Shown one piece after another: positions 42,302 through 52,191 of a DNA stretch of 64,000 nt. The stretch is taken from assembly GCA_022414725.1 (NCBI GenBank), contig CM039467.1, forward strand, positions 12,840,948 through 12,904,947. Direction: 5' to 3'. The notes under the pieces are model-generated. The model ran no database searches. It was not told where the DNA came from and saw only the letters and a program-made list of their open reading frames with translations. Position 1 is the first letter of the stretch; each line of letters starts with the position of its first letter. The stretch is from Microglena sp. YARC. Lineage: Eukaryota; Chlorophyta; Chlorophyceae; Chlamydomonadales; Chlamydomonadaceae. The translations under genes were made by a program, and so were the position numbers.

Positions 42302-43063
42302 TTACAAAAACACGCTCGTGTGGGTCTCGCGTGTAGGATCGTGCGCGGACGGTCCGCCGAGATGGAAGGACATAGGTGTGATTGATGACGCGGATGAAGA
42401 AGAACTATGGTTATGTTTGACAACAAGCGCACCCAACGTTCTCAGGCTTTCCAATCTCGCAACCTGCACGCACTTGTACAAGTGCTTACGCTGTTTATCT
42501 GTGGTCGTCGCAAAGTGCAAAGAGTGGAGCGCATTCAATGCATCCGTGCGTAAGTCACGTAGCGTTTGCATGTGACGGTCAAGGAACATCCGCTTCTTCT
42601 TTTGCACCAACGCCTTGTCGGCAGTCTTGAACAACAGTTCCATAGATTTGATAGCATCGGCTAAACGACGAGGGCATGCACTACGCAAACGGGGAATACG
42701 GGATGGAAGGTTGTTCAAACACGTGTACAATTGGCCCCGCAGGTGAAGGGATGATTCCACATGATGATTCTTCATTCTTTCTGCATCTGCATCTGCATCT
42801 GCATCTGCATTGGACATTTGGTCATTATTCGACCTTTTATCATGTTGGTCATTATTCGACATTTTATCATTCGATGATGATCGAGGTTGATCACGATGTT
42901 GTTGTGTGTTTGTAAACATGATCCATGCTGTTCCGATGATCATCAACGTCGCTACTCTCTTGTCAGCAACTGGGCGGTGGATGTACCACACCGTAGCGAG
43001 CACGCTCAGCACGATCACTGTAACCGTTTTTGAATTTATCATCATGTTCTCAAGTTCACTCAA
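42302..43063 (-). CDS. Membrane protein with two N-terminal helices
   Basis: The 253-codon frame has two hydrophobic segments in its first 52 residues (TVTVIVLSVLATVWYIH and VATLMIIGTAWIMF). An Asn/Asp/Ala low-complexity linker encoded by a GCATCT array (42,782-42,813) follows, then a basic helical domain (QKKKRMFLDRHMQTLRDLR). It heads a run of minus-strand genes with the same plan: short membrane anchor then basic domain. Function unknown; a virion membrane protein is plausible. Confidence 0.55.
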   Translation of the reverse strand: MSELENMMINSKTVTVIVLSVLATVWYIHRPVADKRVATLMIIGTAWIMFTNTQQHRDQPRSSSNDKMSNNDQHDKRSNNDQMSNADADADADAERMKNHHVESSLHLRGQLYTCLNNLPSRIPRLRSACPRRLADAIKSMELLFKTADKALVQKKKRMFLDRHMQTLRDLRTDALNALHSLHFATTTDKQRKHLYKCVQVARLESLRTLGALVVKHNHSSSSSASSITPMSFHLGGPSAHDPTRETHTSVFL

Positions 43064-43080
43064 GTTTGATTTACATATTT

Positions 43081-43712
43081 TTAAAATGTATGCATTCTCT
43101 TCTCATTCATTTTCATGCGATGAAGAAGAAGACTTTTCGCCGCACTTTTGAATCGTTGAGCATGCAAGTGCAACCTCCTCCATTTGCCGCTTTTGAATGA
43201 GAGCGGACACCAGTCGTTCTTCTTCCGGATTTTTTTGCTCCGTTCACGCATCTCTTTGAACATGGCAGGTAAACGATCGAAGTCTCTGTCGGTGAGATCG
43301 GAGGACGCATGCACGTCAAATGCGACAACACCGTAGTCTGATTTAGAGTAGTTCGCTGCAGAATCCAACCCAACCGCATCACAATCAGCAAAACCCTCAG
43401 TTATAGAAGTTGACAAACTCTTCTTCACGGATGCTTCTTTTGTAGACCCCCCCCCCCTTTCATAGATTCCTTGGTAGATTCCTTGGTAGATTCCTTCGCA
43501 GATTCCTTGGTAGAAGAAGAATCCCCCTTGGTATATTCTTGGAACCTCGTTAGGAGAGATCTCATGATCGAATTCAATTTATGAGTCACCAGGTTTAGCA
43601 TGAGGGATGATTTATTCGAGCTGCGCAAGAGGATGTCGGTGTGAAGGCCCACGATCACTAATGCGGGGAGCATGACAAAGAGGATACGCACGAGGATTGT
43701 CTTTATCATCAT
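43081..43712 (-). pseudogene. Membrane-anchored basic protein, frameshifted at a C run
   Basis: The start at Met 43,712 gives an N-terminal membrane helix (TILVRILFVMLPALVIVGL). A Ser/Lys/Glu repeat (KESTKEST, 43,450-43,540) follows. A run of C on the plus strand (43,447-43,457) shifts the frame, after which FADCDAVGLDSAANYSKSDY and a basic C-terminus (43,428-43,081) follow. Reading both as one gene gives a coherent membrane protein. Family unknown. Confidence 0.5.
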
Positions 43713-43835
43713 GATTACAAAGAAGAAGAAGAAGAGCACGCACGTGTGCTGTTTTGTACCTACAACTTCATTTGAAAACTTTTTTGATTTTTGGGCGTCA
43801 TCTGCGCCTGCAAAAAATGATAATTGGTGTCCCAA

Positions 43836-44603
43836 TTATCCTATGCGCCATCGATTGTCGCAGCCGTGGCACGTCACGAAAATGGAAGCCGGCTCGTCGC
43901 ACGAGCGCGTCTGTACCTCCACGTAAGAGCACTGGCGCTGCTTGCATCGGGAACATTTGAACTGGTCCGTCGTAGCGCTCGGACGAGCATTCATGATGTA
44001 CTAATCACGCTCACGAGAGCGGAGAATGATATCGTTCCAACGGAGAGGGAAGGCATCCTCAGCACTCAGAAAAGGGACGTCTCGGGGACGAAGAGGAGGA
44101 GGCGAAGAAGAGGCGACAGTATCATCCTCTTTGTCCGGTGTGGTGTTGTTGTTATTAAACAAAAATGAAAGTCTCCGACAGAGAGTGTGGTTTTCTACGT
44201 AGCACGAAGAGTCGATGTTGGACAGTACGAAACAGAGCACAGAACAATACACCGAAATAAACTGAGGATTGCTCCAACTTCGCGTAACGTTCAAAGCATC
44301 GCTCTTCTCCAGCGTTCAGTTAAAGACAGCCGTCTCCATCTCGCGAATATACTTGTCGTCCACATGACTGTTGTCCACATGATTGTCGTCCATATGACCA
44401 CCACCAAGGCGGGGGGAAGATGCAATTGTGGTCATTACGTCACGAAGGTAGGTGCGAGCCTGGTTGCGTAAAGAGTGCCATTGTTGTTTCTGGGTTTTAA
44501 GAAGAGGAGTTTGACCCGCATCCATTTGTTGAATAGTTGTCATATTCATATGCAACCTGCACCCTATGCAATGGATTACGTACATCTCGCATACTTGCGC
44601 CAA
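43836..44603 (-). pseudogene. Transcription elongation factor TFIIS, two in-frame stops
   Basis: TFIIS rescues arrested RNA polymerase by stimulating transcript cleavage, and giant viruses often encode one. The C-terminal zinc ribbon is complete: FKCSRCKQRQCSYVEVQTRS, then DEP and CHGCDNRW, with the diagnostic RSxDEP loop (S-C-DEP here). The central domain is visible upstream as YIREMETAVFN, VTRSWSNPQFISVY and FPLRWNDIIL. The frame is continuous from 44,603 to 43,836 except for TGA at 44,316-44,318 and TAG at 44,001-44,003. The second separates RSRERD from YIMNARPSATTDQF. The ribbon itself has an ATG (43,994), but a ribbon-only product is unlikely to be native. Confidence 0.85.
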
Positions 44604-44628
44604 ACGTTTACACTTCTTTCATTCTCTC

Positions 44629-45300
44629 TCAATGAACATGATTGCCATTTCGCCATGCCCGAACCTTTGACATACTCTTGTCCAGTTTCACAGTGTACAG
44701 GTCGCTCATGACGAGTGTAAGGAGAAACGCGTCGTCCTGCGTTGGTCGCGAAGGCATCAGAATAAAAAATGATCGCCACAAGAGCCGCGGGTCACGAAAC
44801 GCCATAAGACAAAGCGACATGCGGTAACTCCACGAGCACGCGATCATGTGCACAAGCATGCCCGCGCGCAGCGTCAAGAGTGGGGGGAGTATGGTCGTGT
44901 GTCTGAAGAAAGATGTCACGTCCACGTTCACGTTCACGTTTCCGGAAGAAGAAGGAGTTGACAGGGAGGCGAACAATATGCGGGTGTGAGAGGAGGGACT
45001 GATCACCTTGAAGTGATCACGAGCGTTGTTGTTCACATGCCTAGATATCGAGGAGATATCCTCCTCCTCCCGAGAGTACTTGTTGGTCCTACTAATTAGG
45101 TTCTTGTAAGGAGCTCGATATTGAGCAGAAGATATGCAACCGACCCATTTGACAGGCAGCATCATGGCCATGAAGTACCGGACCCACATCATTATAGCGC
45201 CGACGAAATAAGAGCAAAGGTGTGTCTTCGTGTGCATGTCCACAGTAAAACGACACTGAGGATTGCCGCATTGGCATTCGAACTTCTGAGAGAACATCAT
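44629..45300 (-). CDS. Unknown membrane protein with an N-terminal Cys cluster
   Basis: It begins MMFSQKFECQCGNPQCRF, a short Cys-rich motif that could bind zinc. Hydrophobic segments follow near residues 30-55 and 140-185 (LLTLRAGMLVHMIACSW and later). Its 3' end is 26 bp from the TFIIS frame, on the same strand. No family recognised. Confidence 0.5.
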   Translation of the reverse strand: MMFSQKFECQCGNPQCRFTVDMHTKTHLCSYFVGAIMMWVRYFMAMMLPVKWVGCISSAQYRAPYKNLISRTNKYSREEEDISSISRHVNNNARDHFKVISPSSHTRILFASLSTPSSSGNVNVNVDVTSFFRHTTILPPLLTLRAGMLVHMIACSWSYRMSLCLMAFRDPRLLWRSFFILMPSRPTQDDAFLLTLVMSDLYTVKLDKSMSKVRAWRNGNHVH

Positions 45301-45366
45301 TTTCGGAAAACCTTTATTCTACCGAGGTAAATCTTTGTTGTATACAGGAATGAACGCATTCAGCAT

Positions 45367-45582
45367 TCAGCATTCTCCCGTCGATGTCGTTTTATTGCAA
45401 CAAAGCCCATCGACACGAGGGGGTAGCACTGGGGTCGTGACAGTGTCTTGAGTACCGACAATACCAGACGTTTGCTTAATATCTTCAGGCGTCATGGGAA
45501 CCCAACCTCTTTTAATGAAGGTGTTGTATTCTTCAAACGCCTTGCCGTAGGCGATCATGTTCTCAAACAAACAAAACAACAT
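45367..45582 (-). CDS. Small unknown protein
   Basis: A 71-codon frame with FEEYNTFIKRGWVPMTPEDI and a Cys pair near the end. Its start is directly adjacent to a transposon remnant, so a longer native N-terminus may have been lost. Confidence 0.35.
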   Translation of the reverse strand: MLFCLFENMIAYGKAFEEYNTFIKRGWVPMTPEDIKQTSGIVGTQDTVTTPVLPPRVDGLCCNKTTSTGEC

Positions 45583-45584
45583 CT

Positions 45585-45720
45585 CAGTACATCGTAAAAT
45601 TAACTATATGTTGAGGGAGGGTGGGGGGGGTCTCAGTAATAATGATCTGTTTTCAACCACTTCCAGTTCTTGGTGTGGACGCCATGGACACGCGGCCCTG
45701 CTTTAGCATCCTTACATTTG
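45585..45720 (-). mobile_element. Fragment of the 15.2-kb transposon family
   Basis: TTAACTATATGTTGAGGGAG followed by GGTGGGGGG and TCTCAGTAATAATGAT is the inverse of 15,355-15,425. The copy is partial and without coding sequence. Confidence 0.75.
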
Positions 45721-45896
45721 TTCTCAAATAATTATGGGCTCTGCAAGGCACAGCTTACGACTACGAAATCAAGGCTACGGTCCCAAACACACGATGACCC
45801 GCAAATAGCCCAGCACGCGCAATAAGCTCTCATGCATAATACGGCGGGTGACCACGTTCTCGGGGTTGGTGCCAGGGCGTGTCCTTTGATCCATTT
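45721..45896. other. Short intergenic region
   Basis: No gene seen before the end of the repeat gene. Confidence 0.4.
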
Positions 45897-47147
45897 TCAA
45901 AAAAGGAGTGATGCGAGCTCACGCATCAACCTGTTCCTGCATGCCACGTACTCTGGGTCCAAAGAGGCTTTTCTCCACGCCCTCTGAATCCTCTTGACCG
46001 CCAAGTGTTCCTGAATGATGCTAATTCTTTCGGTTTCAGACAACACCATGGTAGGCTGTTCGCTTAATGCACCCCAGTGCCATGGCTTGTCGGGGTTGTC
46101 CCTCACAGTTTCCCATGCCGCAACGCTGGGGTTCTTGCTCAACCCCAACCAGTCCCACGGCTTCTTAGGGTTGTCCTGCACAACCTCCCACCCCGTCACC
46201 ACCCCTGGGTTCTTGCTCAACTCATGCCAGTCCCACGGCTTCTTAGGGTTGTCCCGCACAACCGCCCACCCCGTCACCACTATTGGGTTCTTGCTCAACT
46301 CGTACCAGTCCCATGGCATGTCGGGGTTGTCACGCACGATCTCCCACGATGTTACCACCTTGGGGTTATTGCTCAGCGCATACCAGTACCACGGCTTGTC
46401 TGGGTTGTCCCGCACGATCTCCCATGTTGCAACGTTGGTGTTCCAGCTTAATCCCTTCCAGTCCCATGGCTTGTCGGGGTTGTCCCAGACGACCTCCCAC
46501 GACGTCACCACGCTGGGGTTCCAAGTCAACCCGTACCAGTTCCACGGTTTGTCTGGGTTGTCACGCACACTTTCCCATGTTGCCACGTTGGGGTTCCTGC
46601 TCAGCAAATACCAGTCCCACGGCTTGTCGGGGTTGTCCCGCACGATCCCCCAATTTATGTTTTCGTTCATACTCAATCCCTGCCAGTTCCACGGTTTGTC
46701 TGGGTTGTCCCGGACAACATCCCATGATGTCACCACGCTGAGGTTACCGCTCAACCCATACCAGTTCCACGGCTTGTCGGGGTTGTCTCGGATGAACTCC
46801 CATGTTATGTTTTCGTTCCAGCTTAATACATTCCAGTTCCATGGCTTGTCCAGGTTGTCCCGCACGATATCCCACCACGATATCGTCACCAACCTGTTGG
46901 GGTTCCTGCTCAACGTCCACCAGTCCCATGGCTTGTCTGGGTTGTCACGCACGACCTCCCACGATGTCACCACGCTGGGGTTTCTGCTCAGCAAATACCA
47001 GTCCCACGGCTTGTCGGGGTTGTCCCGCACGATCTACCATGTTATGCTCGGGTTCTTGCTCAGCGTATTCCATTCCCACGAAATGCTCGTATCTTGTATC
47101 TTTTGCTTGATGTGCGAATCAAACAGCAGCACCCGACTGTCCATCAT
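45897..47147 (-). pseudogene. NPDKPWDW-repeat protein (copy 2), one in-frame TAG
   Basis: About fourteen repeats of the NPxVVTSWEIVRDNPDKPWDW type lie between a family N-terminus (MMDSRVLLFDSHIKQKI) and the family C-terminal helix (VKRIQRAWRKASLDPEYVAC). TAG at 47,034-47,036 replaces the Glu of a WEIV motif; the frame is otherwise open. I placed the start at the MMD by analogy with the copy at 1999. The repeats are more regular than in copy 1. Function unknown; the conserved C-terminal helix resembles an IQ-type or DNA/RNA-binding basic helix, which is only a guess. Confidence 0.78.
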
Positions 47148-47179
47148 CATGGTCAATGCGGGCCTGGTCACACCACCTA

Positions 47180-47533
47180 CAGTCGGTGGAACAGTAAAAT
47201 GAAACACCCCAATTAGTGGTATGAGGAATCGACTCACGTTACAGTGTACGAGTGGATGGTCCTACAAAATGGCCCGTCCAGCGAAGAAACCTCCTTACAT
47301 GACGCATTTCGAAAAATCAACAAAGATGCCGTGTTCTTTTGGGCCACGGTACGGGGGAAGAGGCGATCGCTTAAGTGCGGCTGGTCCTTCAATGGGCACT
47401 CTCGAACGTACTGACAAAGGGGCTCAAAACGCTTATTGTTGTAGACACCACCCGCCCAGTGGTCGCGACAGCATTAGGTCAGACTCCGGTTTGACCGTAC
47501 ACGAGACGTTTCATTTAAGTGTTCCGTCGAGTG
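47180..47533. mobile_element. 354-bp MITE with TA flanks
   Basis: The left end CAGTCGGTGGAACAGTAAAA and right end (inverse) CACTCGACGGAACACTTAAA are imperfect inverted repeats, about 20 of 26 matching. Each is flanked by TA (47,178 and 47,534). The TA target and terminal CACTCG suggest the Tc1/mariner/IS630 group. The right-hand 65 bp match 15,724-15,788. It lies immediately upstream of the repeat-gene start. A solitary similar end is at 40,998-41,020. Confidence 0.75.
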
Positions 47534-47575
47534 TATATATATGGGTATTTGTGTTTATACCCAGATGAACTACTA

Positions 47576-48390
47576 CTACGCAAGGTGGAATGGGGCGTAG
47601 GGGTCCACTAGGGGGAACACGGTATGTGTGCTTGCGTCCGTCACAGGAGTAGCCATCTCACCGGGAGTCGTGGAAGGCATGTTGTTGTACGACCAAGGAC
47701 CCGTTCCAGGTTGCATAGAAGATATCACAGGCGCGTCTATGGCACCACCATAGGCGACACACGTCGTCGAACACGCCCAAGAATCAGTCGCATTGCCCCC
47801 ACGCTGTTTCTTTTTCTTATACTTTGACTTTGACATCAATGGAGGCGGTATCGCCGCATGACCATGAATGTGTTTATGCGTCTTCGAACCTGTTGTCAAC
47901 GCCGAAAAAGCATTCAAGAAGGCCATATTAGATGGTGGAAGAGGAGCCTTTTGGATGAAACTGGACTTTACAGGAGAACGTTTCTTTGCATACTTGGTGG
48001 TAGCACTCGAAGTAGTAGGAGACGACGACAACGTGATCATCTTGTACGTTGTTGTGGTTTTGGTCTTAGGTGGTGGCTCTTTGGTCTTACCGCTTTCTAC
48101 AGCGCCGCCTGTCTTACCATTGGTTTTCGTGACAGTGACCGTGGAGGAGGACGTGTGTGGGGGAATGATGTACTGTTTACGACGCGTCGAAGCACGTACG
48201 GTGCTGCTACTACTATTATTATAATAACGCTCCGTTGCACTTGTTGCCCCGAGAGTTTTTTTTAGAGCAGCAGACCTCTTCTTCGCAACCTGTTTATCCA
48301 CACTACTATATCTTGGTACTTTTGTAACTTGCGGTGGTTTGTTGGTGACAGTCACCACTTTTGTGGTGGGTGCTTTTAAGTTACTTTTCG

Positions 48391-48427
<37 letters not shown>

Positions 48428-48601
48428 GCTTTTGGGTTTACCTTTTGTGTGTGTCGACACCCGGTTTGGTTCTTTCTTCACAACTACTAGCGTAGCAGCA
48501 CGTTGTGTTGTTGTTGTTGATGGCTGCCGCATTAGGCAATTGTAGTAGTAGTACAATAAGTTTGTTGCATAATTTTGGAGCAATTTTTTTCCACTTCCCA
48601 A
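47576..48601 (-). CDS. Basic low-complexity protein of up to 341 residues
   Basis: The frame is rich in Thr, Lys, Ser and Pro, with a poly-Asn run encoded by a (TTG)n array (48,389-48,428), and is strongly basic in its first two thirds. The C-terminal ~90 residues look more structured (MAFLNAFSALTTGSKTHKHI; NATDSWACSTTCVAYGGAID). The first Met may not be native; a later Met at 48,532 is possible. The composition suits a DNA-packaging or virion-core protein, but that is inference. Confidence 0.45.
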
Positions 48602-48711
48602 GATGAATTGTGATTTTCACTTTGCTCGTCTCTTCTTGACATAAAAGACATGTCACGACGCACAAGAAGAGGAGCAGACCGCATGGAGATCTGATGATGA
48701 TGCATGATGTA

Positions 48712-48782
48712 TTGATGTCCCATTACATTAAAAACAAACGCAAGAAAATAAGTGTAACATTATTGACTAGCTCGACAGTAAC
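48712..48782 (+). mobile_element. Tc1/mariner-like element end, second copy
   Basis: It matches 1,849-1,905 (CCCATTACATT, AAACGCAAGAAAATAAGTGT, AACATTATTGACTAGC). No TA-bounded partner was found nearby. Confidence 0.6.
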
Positions 48783-48909
48783 GTTGGTGCGTGCGTAAGT
48801 TGCAAGAACAAAAAAAAACGCAAGAGGAGGTACCCCGCAAGCTGAGCCCCCGCTCCTCCGAACAATGCGGTTTGCTGTTTGTTTGCCAGGGTTTGGGTCA
48901 GGGTTTGGC

Positions 48910-48927
48910 GGGGGGGGGGGGGGGGGG
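48910..48927 (+). repeat. Homopolymer of 18 G
   Basis: It lies in the upstream region of the third repeat gene, just before TATATATA (48,928). Confidence 0.97.
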
Positions 48928-48963
48928 TATATATACCGGTGAGGTGTTGTTGTGTTGTTATGA

Positions 48964-50176
48964 ATGAAGATGATCACTCCTCCTCACATCTCGTTGTTCT
49001 TACCACACATCAAGCAAAATCTGGCGCTTACTACGACCACCACCACCAACAACATTTCGGTGTCACCGCACCACACCACAACAGAGCATCAGCATCAGCA
49101 TGAGCATGAGCATAATAATAATGGACTACTCCTTGTTCCTTGGGACTGGCGTGGACTGAGCTCGAACACAAACATAACTTTGGAGATCGTACAAGATAAT
49201 CCAGACAAGCCATGGGACTGGCGAGCACTGAGCGGGAACCCCGGCGTGGCGGCATCGTGGGAGATCGTGCGGGACAACCCCGACATGCCGTGGGACTGGT
49301 ATGATTTGAGCATGAACCCCAACGTTGCGACATCGTGGGAGGTGGTTCGGGACAACCTGGACAAGCCGTGGGACTGGTATGGATTGAGCAAGAACCCCAG
49401 CGTGGTGACATGGGAGATCGTGCGGGACAACCTGAACAGGCCGTGGGACTGGTATGAATTGAGCGGGAACCCCAGAGTGGTGACATCGTGGGAGATCGTG
49501 CGGTACAACCCCGACCTTCCGTGGAACTGGCGGAAACTGAGCTCGAACCCCAGTGTGGCGACGTTGTGGGAGGTCGTGCGTGACAACCCGGACAAGCCGT
49601 GGCACTGGGGGGCGTTGAGTTGGAACCCCAGCGTGGTGACATCATGGGAGATCATGCGGGACAACCCTGACAAGCCATGGGACTGGGAGGGGTTGAGCAG
49701 AAACCCGAGAGTGGCAACGCGGGAGATCGTTCGTGACAACCCAGACAAGCCGTGGGACTGGTCCTGGTTGAACAGAAACCCCGGCGTGGGGACATCGAGG
49801 AGGGGGTTGGGCGTGCGGGACAACCCTTACGAGGCGTGGTGGAACAGGTCCTGCTTGAGCATGAACCCCAGCGTGGTGACATCTTGGGGCATGCCGGACA
49901 GCACCGACGAGCCGTGTCCGTGGAACTGGTGGGCAGTGAGTCATAACCCCAGCGTGGCGACGTGGGAGACTGTCTCTGAAAACCCTTAACAAACCATGGT
50001 GTTGGCGGACGCTGAGCAAACGCACAGAGATGCTGTTGTCGGATTTAGAAAGGGAGAACATCATCTGTAAGCACCTGGCAAGCAAGCGGATCCAGAGGGC
50101 ATGGAGACGAGCAGTCTTGGACCCCGGGTACAAGGCATGCAAGAAGAGGTTGAGGCGAGAATTTGAAGAAATGTAA
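48964..50176 (+). pseudogene. NPDKPWDW-repeat protein (copy 3), one frameshift
   Basis: It begins MKMITPPHISLFLPHIKQNL, whose HIKQ matches the N-termini of the other copies. A Thr/His-rich insert follows, then about twelve repeats. A one-base insertion near 49,985 (CCCTTAAC) creates a TAA. The other frame continues with the expected repeat and the family C-terminus (LASKRIQRAWRRAVLDPGY) to TAA at 50,174. Several units are nearly identical to units of the copy at 1999, for example SRNPRVATREIVRDNPDKP, implying gene conversion or recent duplication. Confidence 0.78.
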
Positions 50177-50303
50177 CTCACTCACCTGTACCCGTCCGTC
50201 CTGTCTGTACCTGAGGCCAAACAAACGTCGGCAATGAAGCTATTACACTTACAAGTCCACTCTCCTCCGTCAGTTCGGCGGATTTTTTCACACAGACGGA
50301 CTT

Positions 50304-50516
50304 TCACTTTATCAGATCGAACCGGTAAAAACGGTTCAAGGAAGTCTTGTACAGGTAACGAACCAGACGATCGTAAACCTCTTCAGGATTGCTCATCATC
50401 ATGTGGCTGCTACCACCACCAACAGAAGAACCACGCTCAACGTAGGTGCACACGCAATTCCAAATACAATCTACAAAGTACTCGTGTCGCGAATACCACT
50501 CGTCAAGCGACATCAC
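50304..50516 (-). CDS. Small unknown protein, 70 residues
   Basis: An open frame with plausible composition (MMSLDEWYSRHEYFVDCIWN; EEVYDRLVRYLYKTSLNRF). No family recognised. Confidence 0.35.
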   Translation of the reverse strand: MMSLDEWYSRHEYFVDCIWNCVCTYVERGSSVGGGSSHMMMSNPEEVYDRLVRYLYKTSLNRFYRFDLIK

Positions 50517-50759
50517 GGAGGATCACCACGACGACGGGGGGGCCCCCCTTTAACATCATGCACCATTATTTCGGATCTCAATCTCAACATATATATTGTT
50601 CCAAATTGGGTAAACCCTTATGCAACCCCCCCCACCGTACATTTCAACATTGAGAAACTTTGAAGAGGGGGGGGGTCAGAAAAAAAACAAGTTTCTTTCT
50701 TCTCTCAAATACTCGAAACGGAAACACTTCTCTTGCTCCTCCTCCAGATGACAAATTTA

Positions 50760-50972
50760 CTACTTCTTGATGTAGATGGACATACCCTTGCAAGTTAGCA
50801 CAGGCTTGGGGACGAACGTCGGGTTATCGTAGATGACAACTTTATTGGGGACGAACGTCGGGTTATCGTAGATGACAACTTTATTGGGGACGAAGGTCGG
50901 TTTATCGTAGATGATGAGAGATACCTTGGGTTGGGGCGCAATGATTGCGATGAAGTCAAAGACTCCAAACAT
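50760..50972 (-). CDS. Small protein with three 13-residue repeats
   Basis: The 70-codon frame has a hydrophobic start (MFGVFDFIAIIAPQ). It then has NKVVIYDNPTFVP-type units repeated about three times, encoded by nearly identical 39-bp DNA repeats (50,810-50,905). It ends in CKGMSIYIKK. Function unknown. Confidence 0.4.
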   Translation of the reverse strand: MFGVFDFIAIIAPQPKVSLIIYDKPTFVPNKVVIYDNPTFVPNKVVIYDNPTFVPKPVLTCKGMSIYIKK

Positions 50973-51142
50973 TTCTTATGATAAATGCAGACAGAGAGAA
51001 GTACGAGGAAACGTACGGTGTGTTGTTGTGTTCTCTCTTATTCCGAAAAACCTTTCAATTTTTTTTGTCTAAAAACGACATTACATACATTCTTAAACTA
51101 CGACTCCATCAATCTCATCTGTTGCTGCTGAAAATACGAGCT

Positions 51143-51280
51143 TCCCGCCGGGGATGTGTGAGGATTGATGGACACACCAACACCAACACCAAAGCCGCCG
51201 GGGATGTGTGAGGATTGATGGACACACCAACACCAACACCAACGCCGCCGGGTGTGTGTGAGGATTGATGGACGTGTCCG
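51143..51280. repeat. 50-bp tandem repeat, about 2.7 copies
   Basis: The unit begins CCGCCGGGGATGTGTGAGGA and includes CACACCAACACCAACACC. It is immediately downstream of the 51,304 gene. Confidence 0.95.
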
Positions 51281-51303
51281 CTTCCACATCAGAAGGGGCC
51301 GCT

Positions 51304-52191
51304 TCAGAGTTGCACGACTTCTAGCAAACACTCCACATTCGCGACACCATCCCTCGCGGCCCTTTTCACTAGCTCCTTCTCCACATGGTCTATCGACGCC
51401 TTGGCCAGGTTAATGAACCCACGAGTGATGGAAGTGCGACCACAACCAGCCACAACCTTACGGTACATGGCGAACATCTCCATGCGAGAGTTTGGAACGC
51501 TGTTGAACAACGGGTGCGCCGCAGTCTGATTGCGATGCTGGCGCACTTTGAGCACGGCCGCGCACTCCCGAAGCATGGTGTTGAACCGTCGTGTTGACAT
51601 TGAGGTACCCCCTCCGTCGTCAGCTTCGTCCTCGAGCACGAAGCCATCACTTGCTTCGGACCATGCACCAGACGTCTCTGACTCGAACGCTTCCTGCAGG
51701 GGGCACCTCATGGCCAAGACTGCGGCCTTGTGCTGTGGCGTCCCCTTGGCCCATCCAAACTGTTCTGGCTCATTGACAAAGGTCAAATATGAGGTTGCAG
51801 TGAAGTCAAACGGCTCCCGTGCAACTGCACCCATGGCACTGTCTTCGGCCTGGCTGTTGCGGTACGTTCGGCCCTGCCCTGATCCCCAACACTTGACCAG
51901 GCGGTCCATCAAGTTAGATACCTCTGGCGGACCCCTCTGCAGAGCCCTGAGCAACGCCGATTTAAAGTATAGACTCGATATATTCCATGCGTCAGCAACC
52001 AGAAGCGGCACGGTGCTCCCGCCCTCTTCGACTTCGAGCGCGATCTGTGTCAGAACCTGCTCATTGATTGAGCCGTCGTCGCTACACTCAATCCCCATCT
52101 CGCCAGACTTCATGTCGCTGGCGTTCATCACCACGTCCGTGTACGGCCACACTCCTCCTCCTGTGTGTGTGTGACCTAATGCTGTCACCAT
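51304..52191 (-). CDS. Unrecognised intact protein of 295 residues
   Basis: An open frame of normal composition with no repeats (VADAWNISSLYFKSALLRAL; GWAKGTPQHKAAVLAMRCPL; GRTSITRGFINLAKASIDHV). There is no membrane segment. Its start region overlaps the 3' end of the fibre-like gene by a few bases, suggesting the native start is a later Met. I do not recognise the family. Confidence 0.5.
   Translation of the reverse strand: MVTALGHTHTGGGVWPYTDVVMNASDMKSGEMGIECSDDGSINEQVLTQIALEVEEGGSTVPLLVADAWNISSLYFKSALLRALQRGPPEVSNLMDRLVKCWGSGQGRTYRNSQAEDSAMGAVAREPFDFTATSYLTFVNEPEQFGWAKGTPQHKAAVLAMRCPLQEAFESETSGAWSEASDGFVLEDEADDGGGTSMSTRRFNTMLRECAAVLKVRQHRNQTAAHPLFNSVPNSRMEMFAMYRKVVAGCGRTSITRGFINLAKASIDHVEKELVKRAARDGVANVECLLEVVQL

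Noticed and set aside
46015..47202. 395-codon plus-strand frame opposite the repeat gene
   Set aside because: The minus strand carries the NPDKPWDW repeats and conserved ends; the long opposite frame arises from periodic repeats. The same applies to 2024-2971 and 49,095-49,823 on the minus strand.
47221..47568. 115-codon plus-strand frame
   Set aside because: It falls almost wholly within a TA-flanked MITE and has no protein-level signal.
51143..51280. CRISPR-like array
   Set aside because: The 50-bp units are direct repeats without distinct spacers.
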